This document shows, piece after piece, positions 31,130 through 42,900 of a DNA stretch of 64,000 bases. The position numbers and the translations under genes were made by a program. This DNA is from Hemerocallis citrina (taxonomy: Eukaryota; Streptophyta; Magnoliopsida; Asparagales; Asphodelaceae). Location of the stretch: the NCBI GenBank assembly GCA_017893485.1, contig CM030360.1, positions 4,762,467 through 4,826,466 of the forward strand, written 5' to 3'. The stretch's first letter is position 1, and each line of letters opens with the position of its first letter. A model generated the notes under the pieces. That model was given only the letters and a program-made list of their open reading frames with translations. It was not told the origin of the DNA and did no database searches.

Positions 31130-33324
31130 CCTTCCTAATTAGGAGATAGTTTTCCTTTCTTGCTCGGGAAAGAAATTGATAGGCTTCTCAAAACCATATC
31201 TCCTTCTTTGAGATTTGTGGGGTGGACTCTCTTGTTATAGGACTTCTGGATCCTGCGCCGATAGATCTCTTGACGGATGGAGGATCTTTCTTGAATCTCA
31301 TCGATGAGGTCCAGATTGTCCCAAAGTTGGTTCGAATTTTGCTCTTCACTGAAGGCAATCAAGCGGGGAGAGGGTAGCCCAACTTCAAGTGGGATGACAG
31401 CTGCTGAGCTGTAAGGTTGAATGGAGATTCTCCTGTTGAGGTCCTCTTAGTAGTGCGGTAGCTCCAAGTACTTTGGGGAGTTGCTCGACCTATAATCCTT
31501 TGGCAGACTTGTCGAGTCTCTTCTTTAAGCCAGAGAGAATTTGCCGATTGGCATTCTCTGCTTGACCGTTGGATTGCGGGTGGGATATTGAGGAGCTAGG
31601 CAGTTAAAATCGGTTTTTGGAACTAATTGGTCTAGGAGCGATTAGTGATTAATCGGTTAATCGGAAAATAATCGGGGATTAAATAGGAAAATTCGTTATA
31701 TATATAATTGAAGAAAGATATATCCTCATTATGTAGCAACCCTAAATCCTAACATAAAACTATTATGAGATTATCAAATAGGAATATATAGTTATAGAAA
31801 AAAAGAATAGAGTACTTGGTTTGAGCTGAGTTTAAATTCTGAATATGGTTCGGGTTGGGTTTGCTGGTCAGTTCCATCAAATAAAAATAATCGGGGAGGA
31901 AAAGCAGTGCGAGCAACAAGAGGAGGTGCAGATGCGGGCCAGGTCAAGTATGCGACGGTACAGGGGAGCAACGGCGGGTCGGGTTTAGGTTTGCTCGAGG
32001 AAGAAGAAGAGAATTTGTTTGGGTTTGGGTTTGAAGATTAGCAGTTTGGGTTTGGGTTTGAATGAGGAAGAAGAGAGCGGCGATATGTCGGGTTTAAGTT
32101 TGCACGAGGATCAGAAGGGGTTTGAATTTCGAATTTGAGCCGAATTAAGCCAAATAATGCAAACGAGCATAAAAATTAGAGGAGATTTAATCGGTTAATC
32201 GGCCACTTAAAATCGGCTGATTAATCACTAATCGGCCTATTATTCCTGATTCGCTAACTATTGAAATATTATAAATTGCTAAAAAAATAATCGCTTAGCC
32301 TCCGATTAGCGATTAATCGGGGATTAATCGGACGTAATCGGGGATTTTAACTGCTTAGTTAAGGAGAATCTTTGCTGGATACCGAGGTCCGCACAGAAAT
32401 TGCGGAAGGCTGCCCCTGTGAATTGGGTCCCATTGTCTGGTACTAAGATTCGAGGTACACCGAATCTGCAGACGATGTTCTTCGAAAAGAACCACCAGAC
32501 TATGTTCTCAGTGATTGTTGCTAAAGGCTCGGCTTCAATCCATTTGGAGAAGTAGTCGATCACAATAACAAGGAACTTCAGCTGAGCAGGCGCTGGAGGG
32601 AATGGTCCGAGCAAGTCCATCCCCCACATTGTGAAAGGGATCAGGCTGGATAAGGAGGACAGCTGGGTTTGTGGTAAGCGCCGAATTGTTGAGAAGTTTT
32701 GGCAGGGGGCGCATTAGCAAATGTGCTGTTCGGCGTCACTAAGGAGTGTGGGCCAGAAATAGCCATAATTTAGGATTTTGCGGCCGAGGGACCTTACTCC
32801 CAAATGAGCGCCACCCATCCCTTCAAGGACCTCCTTTAGAGCGTACTGGGCCTCCTCGGGGGAGAGGCATCTCAAGTAGGGTCTGCTGTCTACTTGAGTA
32901 TAAGAGTGCTTGTACATGACCCCTTCGATGAGCGTGTATCACTCGGCTCTAGTTCTGACTTTTCTAGCCTCTTTAGGGTCTGGAGGGAGGATTCCGTCTT
33001 TGAGAAACTCGAGCAGGGGCTTCATCCAATTCTCCCCGAGTACAAGGGGCAGTATCTCCATTAGTTCCGGCCCTTCTTTCTCGATGCTAGGTCTCAAAAG
33101 GACTTCTATCAAAATGGTACGTTCAAGCTCCTGGAGGGAAAAGGCCTACTTTGAGAGGGCATCTGTCTGCCCATTCTCCTTTCAGGGGATTTGTTGGAGT
33201 TCTGCTTCTTGGAAATTAGCTAGTAGTTCTTTGACTTTGGTCAAATATTTGACCATGCGATCATCCCTTGCCTCATACTCCCCCGATACCTGGTTTACCA
33301 CCAGTTGTGAGTCACTGAATATTT
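31130..33324 (-). pseudogene. Integrase (and distal RNase H) of the minus-strand gypsy element, split
   Basis: Reading leftward: an RNase H tail (FSDSQLVVNQVSG, about 33310), the region before the integrase zinc domain (RPYLRCLSPEEAQYALKEV, about 32885-32830), the HHCC-type zinc region (GAHLGV...ILNYGYFWPT, then CAPC), and the catalytic core with MWGMDLLGPFP (first Asp), VIDYFSKWIEAEPLA and PDNGTQF (second Asp). The core is then cut after GIQQRFS by a hAT-like element (31596-32358). SISHPQSNGQAE resumes on the far side, carrying the conserved Glu. Stops also occur, for example TAG near 32713 and TGA near 33177. It ends in a chromodomain-less tail typical of Tat elements. Confidence 0.82.
31596..32358. 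mobile_element. hAT-like non-autonomous element inserted in the integrase
   Basis: The ends CTAGGCAGTTAAAATC and GATTTTAACTGCTTAG are inverted repeats. They are flanked by TTGAGGAG (31588-31595) and TTAAGGAG (32359-32366), an 8-bp target duplication with one mismatch. Subterminal regions consist of many ATTAATCGG / CCGATTA repeats in both arms. The middle holds GGGTTTGGGTTTG and GAGGAAGAAGAAGAG tracts but no protein. At 763 bp without transposase it is non-autonomous. Confidence 0.85.
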
Positions 33325-33973
33325 TTACGCGCTGAGCACGGCCTTGCGCGCCAGGCATAGACCGTCTATGAGAGCCTCATATTCTGCCTCATTGTTTGAT
33401 GCTCGAAAATTAATGCGGAGTGAGTATTGAAGAACGAAATCATCGGGACCAGTCACGATGACCCCTGCTCCGCTTCCGTCAGCACAGGAAGACCAATCAA
33501 CATACACGATCCAGAACGGGGGTTCCTCCCTCTCTTTGTTGGGGTTGGGGACAGTGCTCTCTACTATGAATTCTGCTAGGGCTTGTGCCTTTAGCCCGAA
33601 GGGTATGACCCGGTAGCAATATAGGCCTTGGTCTGTTACAAACGAAGTCTTCGGAATATCAGGGGGGAACATCCTGATCTAGTTATACCCGGAGAAGGCG
33701 TCCATGAAACTCAAGAGTTCGTGACCAGAGGTTGCATCAATCAGAGCATCAATGCTAGGAAGCGAGAACGGATCTTTCGGACAAGCTTTGTTCAGATCCG
33801 TGAAATCAATACAAATTCTTCAGCTCCCGTTGGCCTTTTTGACCATCACAGCGTTGGACAGGAACTCGGGATAGTTAACCTCCTGTATGAACCGAGCATT
33901 CAAGAGTTTCTCTACTTCTTTGATTGCATGCTGGCATTCTGGCGCGAACTTGCGACGTTTTTGCTATACATGT
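33325..33973 (-). pseudogene. Reverse transcriptase/RNase H remnant with internal deletion
   Basis: The RT finger-palm part (MFPPDIPKTSFVTDQGLYC to VIPFGLK, about 33672-33596) joins directly to an RNase H start (AQALAEFIVES, then VYVDWSS..GSGAGV, then NFRASNNEAEYEAL). In the sister element at 48424-49470 these two points are about 770 bp apart and enclose the YVDD catalytic motif. That segment is missing here, so the RT is catalytically dead. Upstream RT motifs (KANGSCRICTDFTDLNKAC-like) lie at about 33690-33830 with frame breaks. Confidence 0.8.
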
Positions 33974-34700
33974 TTAGCTCGGGAGCAACACCGAGGTGAT
34001 GCATAAGAAGTTCTTTCGAGATTCCAGGCATGTCCGTCGCAGTCCAAGCGAATAGGTCGCGTTTTTTCTTATACATCGGATAATGTCGGCTTTGACAGGA
34101 GGGGGAAGGACCTTACTAATTTGGAATGTCTTGGCCGGGTCTTCTTCGGAGAAGACTATTTCTTCCAACTCATCGACCGGCTCTGAGATAGCTTGGTTAC
34201 TCCCTTGAGGGAGCTCGAGGGCTACAAGAGAGAGGACCGGCCCTCCTACCGAAGTCATGTAACATTTGCGAGCCGTCTCCTGGCTCCCTCTGACCTCTCC
34301 CATCTCAGCTGTGGTGGGGAACTTCATCTTCATATGGTAGGCCGATGGTACGGCTGGAAGAGCGGCTAGGCCGGGTTGGCCCAGGATGACATTGTAAGCG
34401 GCCTTTACGTCAACAACCATAAAGTCCATCGGTTCGGTTCGGGTGGTCGAGGTTTTGTCAGCAGTTACGTCGAGAGTTATAACTCTCTCGATCATCACTG
34501 GCACCCCAGTGAATCCGTGGAGAGTGTAGCTAGCGGTTTGAGGAGGTCTCTAGACAACTTGAGGCCCTGGAAGGCTTCTAGGAAAAGGATATTGACCGAA
34601 CTGCCGTTGTCGACCATGACTCGGCGCACTTCAAAGTTGGCCATATGGAGGTTTATCACAAAAGCATCACAATGAGGCATTCAGACGCCTTCCAAATCCT
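33974..34700 (-). pseudogene. Aspartic protease region of the minus-strand gypsy element
   Basis: The motif VMVDNGSSVNILFLEAF (about 34625-34575) is the Tat-lineage protease active site (DNGSS in place of the usual DTG/DSG). It is followed by TEPMDFMVVDVKAAYNVILGQP, which is the conserved VxxxYNxILGRP flap-end motif. An acidic linker leading into the RT follows (EPVDELEEIVFSEEDPAKTF). Frames change near 34500 and 34680. Confidence 0.8.
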
Positions 34701-34723
34701 TGTCTAAAAAGGTGACAGGAACC

Positions 34724-36598
34724 CTAAGGCCTTTGGGGGGAGGTTGATTCTGCACTGAGTTTACCTCTTGGACGAAGGCTTTTCGGGAGGAGTTCAACTC
34801 TGCCCATTGGGCCTCCATGAATGAGGTGTAATACAGCTTCAGCTTCGGAGTCAGGGGTCTCAACAGGTCTTTCGGTTCGCTTACTAGCCCCTCGGGGAGA
34901 CGGAGGATCTGCTTTGTCCTTCCTTACAAACTTGGCTGGTTGCCCCCTCTGGATGAGGGTTTCGATCTCATCTTTGAGCGCTCGACAGTCATCTGTGTCG
35001 TGACCATAGTTCCTATGAAAGCGGCACCATTTGTCCCTGTTTCTTTTCTTATCGGGTGTATTCATTTTTTGGGGGTGGTTGGAGCAACCCTTCTTTCCCG
35101 ACCTCCATTAGGATGGTCGAGACACTGGCGTTAAGAGGGGTAAACTTCTCAAAACGAGGAGGGCGGCACCGGCCACCATTATCCTTTTGGAGCTTCTTAG
35201 CACCTTCGTCTGCGCCCTTCCATTTGTTGGTGGACAGGGGCTCTTTCTGATCAAGCGGGAGGAGGGCCTCTTCCGCCCGAATATATTTCTTGCTCCTCAA
35301 CAGGAGTTCCAAGAAGTCCCAGGATGGCTTTTTAGCGAGAGATGCCTTCAAGTCGGCATGGTTGATGTTGTGCCGGAACGCAACAGAGGCCACCGACTGA
35401 TCAAGGGAGGCTATAGACCGAGCCTCGGTTGTAAAGCACTTGACATAGTCCCTTAAGCGCCCGCCTTCCTTTGACTGAGTGCCAACAAAGATGTGCTTGT
35501 CTTCTCGGCCCGGCGGCTATTCACAAAATGGGTAAGGAAGAGCTCCTTGAACTGATCGAAGGAGAAGATGGAGGCAGGGGTCAGCCGGGAGTACCTTTCT
35601 TTCGTGGGTCCCTTCACTGTGGCTAGAAAGATTTTGCAAAGGAGCGCATCCGAAGCCTGGTGAATCTTCATGAGAGTTTTGAAACTCTCGATGTGGTCAG
35701 CGGGGTCTGACTCTCCATTGTAAGACTCAAAGTGAGGGGGTTTGAAGTTTTCTGGGACCGGGGGTTCCATGATGGTTCGGAAAAATGGAGGCCTGCTTGG
35801 GCGGAAATTCCTCGCCTGCTGCTCTTCTTTATTGTCCAGTCTGCCCAGGCGCCTCTCCATCTTGTGGAGACGGCGATGGACTGAGTCTTCCCCCTGGTGG
35901 GATCTAGCTGATCCTGGGGTGACAAGGGCTATGTGTGTGTTGGTGATGACTTGGAGCATGGTGAGGGCTAGGTGAGCGGCGATCATGACTAGTGGCTATG
36001 TTGAAGGCCCGCAGAATGTACTCTTTGAAATTTTGGAGCTCTGCCCGAGTGACAGGCACCCATTCATCTCGATGGTCTCTTGGTGCTGGCCGACTTGTCG
36101 GGGTACGACTCCTTCGGTGTCGGCGGGGAGGGGACTCTCTTCGCTTCCTGGGGGAGTGCGATCTTCTAGGCCTTGGCCTGCGGGAGGGGGGGCGTCCTCT
36201 AGGAGCCCTTTGGTGCTCAGGGTGAGGGATTTCCTCGGCGGCTTGCCTTTCATTCAAGCGAGTTCGGAGATCTATCCCCTGCCGACGGTCGACGATGACC
36301 TGACGAAGATCTCGCTGCTGGGGGACTGTGGGAGGCCATGGAGTCGGAGGAAGCATTGTGAACCGAGACATGGTTATGATGAGGGTGTTGCTTGGGACGA
36401 CTTCGACGAGAGCCGCCCGGGGCAGCCCCCCGAGATCCAGGAGGGGCCTGCTGAGGAGGAAGCTGTTGGGAAAGAGGCTGTTCAGGCTGCGGCTGCTGAA
36501 CTTGCTGGTCAAGTTGAAGAGCAACATCATGGAGCGGAGGAGGAAGAGGAGTGGCTCTGCGGCTGGAGGCCGCTGCTTTTTTTTCCCTTCGGAGGCAT
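34724..36598 (-). pseudogene. gag polyprotein of the minus-strand gypsy element
   Basis: The start is ATG at 36598 (MPPKGKKSSG). An Arg/Pro/Ser-rich N-terminal stretch (about 36330-36050, RRSHSPRKRRESPPRRH) follows, then the retrotransposon gag core with PPHFESYNGESDPADHIESFKTLM (two pieces) and IFSFDQFKELFLTHFVNSR (about 35790-35500), then KASLAKKPSWDFLELL, then a zinc-knuckle-like WCRFHRNYGHDTDDCRALKDE (about 35030-34965; residues C, H, H and C are visible). At least three frameshifts break it. Gag forms the particle that packages element RNA. Confidence 0.8.
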
Positions 36599-36609
36599 GG
36601 CTTGGAAAC

Positions 36610-36629
36610 TTACTTCACCGGTGAAGTAA
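36610..36629. other. 20-bp perfect palindrome in the retrotransposon leader
   Basis: TTACTTCACCGGTGAAGTAA is a perfect inverted repeat between the primer-binding site and the gag start. In RNA it would form a hairpin or kissing/self-dimer site. Chance is possible. Confidence 0.5.
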
Positions 36630-36649
36630 GGTTGAATTGCTTTTTCTAT

Positions 36650-36668
36650 TTCCCACAGACGGCGCCAA
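36650..36668 (-). other. Primer-binding site
   Basis: On the minus strand the sequence reads TTGGCGCCGTCTGTGGGAA, a standard plant gypsy primer-binding sequence, a few bases inside the LTR end. It marks where minus-strand DNA synthesis starts from a host tRNA. Confidence 0.8.
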
Positions 36669-36673
36669 TTTAT

Positions 36674-37279
36674 TGCTGGTGATTTTGGTGTGGGAGCAAA
36701 CATATGTATTTGTGGATTCTTTTGGAAACAAATAAGGCAGATCTGTTGACTTTTGGCCGGCGTTTGACTGTTTCTCGCTGCTGCCGTTAACTTGCAAAAA
36801 GTTCGATACACCGGGATGAATCCCGGCGACGAATCCTCCGACGCTCAAGTCAGTAATTAGGAAGATTATGAGAGAGCGCTTTAGTGGAACAATATTGATT
36901 ACCTTTTTTATGGTGGGGGGAGAGGGGTATTTATAGTCGCCTTTAGAGACAGTTTAGAGATAATCATTTATCCTTATGTTCCGGTGTTTTTGGATAAGAT
37001 GTAGAGTTTAAATCGTTTCATGTTAAGAGATTTGGTTTAAACCGTCTTTTAGAGATAATCATGAATTTTGATTATTCTTTAAATGACCTGGGCTGGTTTG
37101 TAATGGGTTGCCACCCTGACCCAGTAAGACAGATCCGTTTTTGGGTTATTGGGCTTGGAAAAGACTCGATTACCATTTCGGACCAGTTTGTAGGTGAAAT
37201 TACCGTTTTACCCTTGAAAGCTTTAAGATTCGTGCTCGACTTTAATGGTCCCGATTTAATTCTATTTTTAGCCATATCA
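36674..37279 (-). repeat. 5' LTR of the minus-strand gypsy element
   Basis: On the minus strand it starts TGATATGGC and ends ACCAGCA next to the primer-binding site. It contains ACTATAAATAC (36928-36937, minus), a TATA box. The TG...CA ends and TATA placement fit an LTR of about 606 bp. The partner LTR is not visible. The outer edge is inferred from the TGATATGG match to the LTR at 45180. Confidence 0.72.
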
Positions 37280-39959
37280 CTAATTGAATTTCAGGTACAA
37301 TAAAAAAAGATTTAGAAAACAATTTCTGCTTGACCTGATTAAAGTAACTACTAATTACTAAATGTTACATCAACTTCATGATTCTATTAAGCTGGGCCAC
37401 ACTGTAAATCAAGTATTTCTCAACAACATAACACAGGATTATGGAGAATCAAAATATAGGTAGAACAATTGCTCGGTTTGTATTAAAGAAATTAAAGAAG
37501 ACTGTTTGTATCTCCAAGAAAATAAGAAATGACTTTGTATATTTAAGAAATTAAAAGAGACCTATTTTTTTATTGACTTATGCATAGAGGTACGGTCGGT
37601 TCGGTTTCATCGGTTATTTAAAAGCCTCATCCAACAACCGAACCGGTCTAGTTGGTTATTGAAGATCAAGAACCGGGCCAACCCAAACCCCTAATTGGTT
37701 CGGTTAAAAACCGGTTGGTTCGGGTTGGATTGGTTCGGATAATAGTTGTCCACCCCTACTCTCAGGCAAACCGTGCATATTCTTGTCACAGATAGCAGGT
37801 TAGGGTGGGGAATAGAGGGCTCCCGCGTCCGCGTAGGTGTGGGAGAAAAGATGGAGTTCACCTGTCATGTCTTATTGTTATTAGGAGTGTATAAATCATT
37901 CTTTAATGGGGAAGAGCAATAGTTGCCGCCTTGAACCAGAAACCCCCCACCCCAATCGCTCGAACCACGATCCGATTTATAGTGGTTTCTTGATTTCTCG
38001 ATCTGAATCTCTTAAAGTAGCGATCTACATACAAATGAGCACCTTTTTGCATTAATTCACCAATTTCTTTTCAAACTATGCTCATTTCATCATAGTGTTA
38101 AATTTGATTATTACTCTTATATTTTTGCAATGTAAGTAATGTGTTTATATTATAATTATCTATCTTTGTCTTTATTTCTACAAACACGTACATATGTGTA
38201 TATATTACTCAAATAAGTGCTCCAACTCATGCTACCCCCTTCGTACAGGGTACCGCACATGGTAGTGTACCGCGATCCCTTGCCTGTACTGCAAAACAAA
38301 ATGTATCATGAACCTGGTAACATTTACCATTGCCCTGAAATCACTTGAATGTCACTGATAGTCTTGGTTGAACTATGTAGATCAGTCTTCCAGGCAAAAC
38401 TCTGGAGAAACCAAGGGAGATGATAGACCCTCTTGACGATGAAGGGGATGCTCAGAGGGAGGAACCGTCCCTGGCTTTGGCAACGTAAGAACCACTTCAG
38501 AGCCTGAAGATGAGCCCACCTCCATCATAGGAGCACCTGAAATATTCGCTCTACTTTACACTTGACGCTTCAGTAGTAGCTTGAAGAAAAGGGTGACTGT
38601 TGAAATAGTTCATCCATCACAGACCATTGTTGGGTTTTCTGGTTTGATTCGAGAATGAGCACCGTGACTTGTGAGAATAGCAGGTTCAGAAAGGATAGTT
38701 TACCAAACCGAACTGAACTGAACTGAAAACTTTGACTTGCACGTGTTAAGGATATAGTTATGGTTGCAATGAAACAAACATGGGACACCAGCATCAAATA
38801 CAATTTAGGATAGATATGAGAAGTGTCCGATACGTGTGTGATATGTGCCCATGTCTTCATGAAATGATGGTGTCCGATATGGGAATGTCTCCACAGTGGA
38901 AATGGAAGTGTTTGTGCTACCTAGATGGTTTGCACCTTGCTGTTGGAGAAACTGACATGCTTTGTAGACATATCATCTATTAAGGACACAAATCGGGACT
39001 GCTATTGAATTTTGTCATTTGCACCTGACTAGTAAATCAAGTGGGTTCACACTTGTGCTTGACAGTTTCAGTCTGCAAGAAGATGATTGCTAGTTTTTTA
39101 ATGATCTATTTATGTTGTGGTTGGCTGTATGGAGTATGATTTGTCTAAAGGACGATTTGTCTGGTATGCCTTGTTTGAAACCGACACCAAACTTTTAAGA
39201 AAGGTGATACAAAACAACTCAGTGGTTGGGTCCATGGTTTAGAATTTGTGGATACTCTAAATAAGAGAAGGGGAAGATCACATTCGAGAATTTTGTACGT
39301 CTTTGATTTCTTAATATTCTTACAACCAATTTCTTTAGAAAATATAGCTTAAAGGCTAATTCAACAATGTTATCTTACAGCTATTGCAAATAAATAACTG
39401 ATAGTGACTATGGACTATTTGTATAGCTTGTCCCACTTCGTGACACTACATGCTATATGTATATTTATTTGTTCCATGTAACATAATTCTTACATTGCTG
39501 AGGTTCATAATCCTATTGAGGTTTGTGGATGCCAGCATAAGAGATTGTTCTGCCGAGTGCCACCTCATCATAATGGAGATCATATGTGAATAAACGAATA
39601 TGCAGAATGAATGTTTGGAATAAGTTAGAGTGATGGCCTATGTACCTGTCTATTTGATTTCCCCTGTTTCCTTTTTCTTGTTGTGTCTGCAAGGTGAGTA
39701 ATCCCACAACCTAAAAGGAAGAAAATTTTCATTTATGAAAGAAAATTTATGGGCCTAAAATTTCCATTCTCCATCACAACCAGGCCTTTTAAAATATCGC
39801 CTTTACTAAAGAAAACCCTTTCTGGATCTAATTGATTGTTTATTCACAACTGTGCCTGTTTGCTTTTATTGCTTTCTCCTTTTCAAAATTTGTTATTGTA
39901 GCTTGTGTTGTCTTTTATATGGAGGATTGACTATCACCTTCTAATGCTGGATGTTGCAG
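37280..39959. other. Intergenic stretch upstream of the ELM1-like exons
   Basis: No complete gene is seen. At 37585-37758 there is a CGGTTCGG / CCGAACC-rich block with TAGAGGT...ACCCCTA ends, probably a degenerate hAT-type repeat without a clear target duplication. An acidic open frame at 38381-38488 is preceded by a TATGTAG acceptor-like site but is not identified. The missing first exon of the ELM1-like gene was searched for here by eye and not found. Confidence 0.45.
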
Positions 39960-42900
39960 CGTGTGATCAGACCCAGAGGAGGAGTCAATGAGTGGCTCCG
40001 ATGGCTTCCTGTGTCGTTGCATCAAATTATACACAGCTTAATTAAACAAGTAGTTGGGCAGTCAAGATTTGGAGCAACACTTCTAGGGAAGAAATTTGTG
40101 CCATCTTCTGCTCAGATAGGTGCAACTGTTGGCTTATCATCTATTTTAGAAGCTGATGCCAGGCACATCGCTTCAATAGCTCGTGACAAATTTGAGAAGT
40201 AAGTTTATTTTACATTATTATTATTATTACTATTATTATTTATCTAATATGTACCTTTATACCAATCACTTAGCAGAGAAAGTTATAGCAATCATGTACT
40301 ATTTGAAACGTCAACATAAGAAATTGGATATAAAATTGCAATTCTCTAGGTTTTACTGGCCAAGTATCTTGTGAATTTGTTATATGATATTATACTGCGT
40401 AGGAAGATACGATCGCATCAAAGAACAGGTTCAAATCGTTGTAGACAATTTTAAATGTTGCACATTTTTCATTTTTTTATTCTTTGCTTTTTGTTGCTAA
40501 AGAGGAGAAAGTGTTGGAGTGGTTTGTTAATGTGAAGATCTTTGAAAGGGGCTTCGAGATTACTAGCCACTAATTGACAACTAGGCTCAAGTGCCAACCA
40601 GCAGTGCCTTTAATGGTAACCCTCCTTCATATATAAATAGAACAATTCGGCTGGTATTGTTGGCTGATGTTTAATACCTTCAAATTTAGCATATCATGTA
40701 GGTTTGAGTATTTGACTCAACCTTGACTCCTAGATACAATGCTACAGTGTTTTCACTCTTACCTTTTCCTGAAAAGATATTCATATCGATATCTATTTGT
40801 TGGTTCTATCACCATCGGATTAAGAATGAACTAGTCCGAGAGTCATATTTACTATCAGCCTAGTTATCAGAAGAATATATTATCTGATATGTGTGAAAAG
40901 CTGGATTACATATTTAAGAAGCTTCTTTGACTGTGTCCTGCTAGCACTTGCATGTAAGAGAATCTTTCCATTTATTTTGGTGGCTCTACCCTCTGTGTTA
41001 AAAACAAATTAATTACTCATTATTAATCTTATTATCTTACCTCCAGTGGCTTCTTCATAGTGGGCTTACTCCTTAGTTTACATTAGCTTTAATCAATATG
41101 ACTATTACTTACTATCTTGCCTTCAGGACTTCATAATAGGCCATCTCTTGCTCTAATTTGCCTTGATTGGGGAGTCTGGCAACCGTTACTTTAGATTCTG
41201 GGGTCATCAATTGGGCAGCTTGTAGTATTAACTGTGAGATTCTTCTGTAAATCTTTTTTCTATTTTTGGCTTGTGCTTTAAATGTAACCCAGTTTGATCG
41301 GGAAAAATCTTCAAGTCACTGTATGGTAAATGAGGGAGTAATGCATCTAACCTTTTGCATTATGTTTTGAGACTTTGCTTTCGAGCTTTTTGATCAATCC
41401 TGTTTATCCATGGGTGGTTATTCAGAGTCTGGATTCTACCTTACAAGCATCCAACATTCACGTAGCACTTTTGCGAAGTGATGTCCTTTTGTTATCACCC
41501 TTGTCTGTTTGATTGTATGATTTCGGATTCATTCCCATCACTGTCATCTCTCTATATAACTATCATATCAGTGTACCCTAGTCACCATATTTAGTTTCAA
41601 GATAGTTTCTCATGTCCTTATGGACCTAAACCAGTAGACTGCACAGTAATTTCATATATTTGATTGTTTCTTATTTTATCAACTTTTCTGGAACAAGCAC
41701 ACATGTCCAAAAGATTAGTGAAAATGACATCCTTGCTTTCTTGCAGGGAAGGCCCTCTTCTACTGGTTGCGTCTGGTAGGGATACCATCTCTATAGCAAG
41801 TTCTGTGAAACGCTTGGCTCCAAATAATGTTTTTGTTATCCAGGTACTAAACTGGCATGCTTCTCTCTTCAAATTTCAAACTTGTCATAAATCATATTGA
41901 ATGTTGTTATCTCATTTTTCTTAATTGTTCTAGTGATGTATTTTTTTAGTTTATATTTCATTGAGTGCCTTCAGATGATCCATTTTTACCGTTTTAGATT
42001 CTCTAATTGTTGTTGTTGTCTCCTTCAACATTATTATAGATACAACATCCAAGATCACAGTTGGACAGGTTTGACTTGGTGGTAACTCCTCGTCACGATT
42101 ACTATGCTCTGACCCCAAGCGGACAGCAAGAGATCCCTCGACTTGTAAAGAGGTGGATATCTCCGCGAGAACCACCTAGTAAGAATGTTGTAAGCCCCCC
42201 TCCCTCCCTCACAAGTGTGTGGCTCTTTTATACCTGGCATAAGTGGTTGCTGGCTTATTTTTTTTGCATGTCTGGAAACTTTTCAGGTCCTCACTGTAGG
42301 AGCATTACACCAGGTTGATTCTGCTGCACTCCGATTTGCTGCTACGACCTGGCACACTGAGCTAGCCCCTCTGCCGAAACCCCTGCTTGTGGTTAACATA
42401 GGTGGGCCTACAGGTAATTTCTTATTCATTACACTTTTTTGGTCAAAGTTATGTCCAGAGAACTTTACTATAAAAGCAGTTTGGCCCTTCTATATATTAC
42501 ATTATATATTTCCTAATGATTGTATTTGTATTTTTAAAACTCTTTTTAAAAACAAACTGTTTATACATATAACTCCAATTGGATGGTTTCATGTGGAGTG
42601 GATATGGAGCTGTGACATTCATTATATCACAACCATCCATCTATCCATAAATTAAGTTATAACCATCCATTTTTTATATTAAATGCGAATGCATTAGTGA
42701 ACAGTATAACATGTGCATAACTCTAAAGTTTTGCACTTTCATTAACTCACAAACAATCAATTGAATGCAAGGAAAACATGAACTTGGCTAACCTCCTTCC
42801 TCACTTCTCAACTGTCTTTAGTTATTAATCACTAATATCCAATATACCTGCTATACATGCCAAAAAACATGCTAGGAATCTAGTTTTATCAGTGAAGCTG

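Larger units (their letters stand above)
22170..37279 (-). mobile_element. Ty3/gypsy LTR retrotransposon (Tat-like), minus strand, left end lost in gap
   Basis: On the minus strand the order is LTR (37279-36674), primer-binding site, gag, protease, damaged RT/RNase H, integrase, a 117-bp repeat block, then an opposite-strand gene and a long repeat region. Gene order PR-RT-RH-INT is that of Ty3/gypsy. The extra gene on the opposite strand downstream of pol is characteristic of the plant Tat lineage (Grande, RIRE2 and Retand types). The LTR begins TGATATGG, as does the LTR at 45180. The second LTR is not seen and should lie in or beyond the gap. Several stops, frameshifts, a deletion and an insertion show the copy is dead. 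Confidence 0.87.

Noticed and set aside
35985..36629. 214-codon plus-strand frame opposite gag
   Set aside because: It is the GC-rich shadow of the Arg/Pro-rich gag N-terminus on the minus strand.
38381..38488. Acidic open frame after a TATGTAG acceptor-like site, considered as a lost exon of the LRR or ELM1-like gene
   Set aside because: Residues match neither family's conserved blocks and there is no good donor in a consistent phase.
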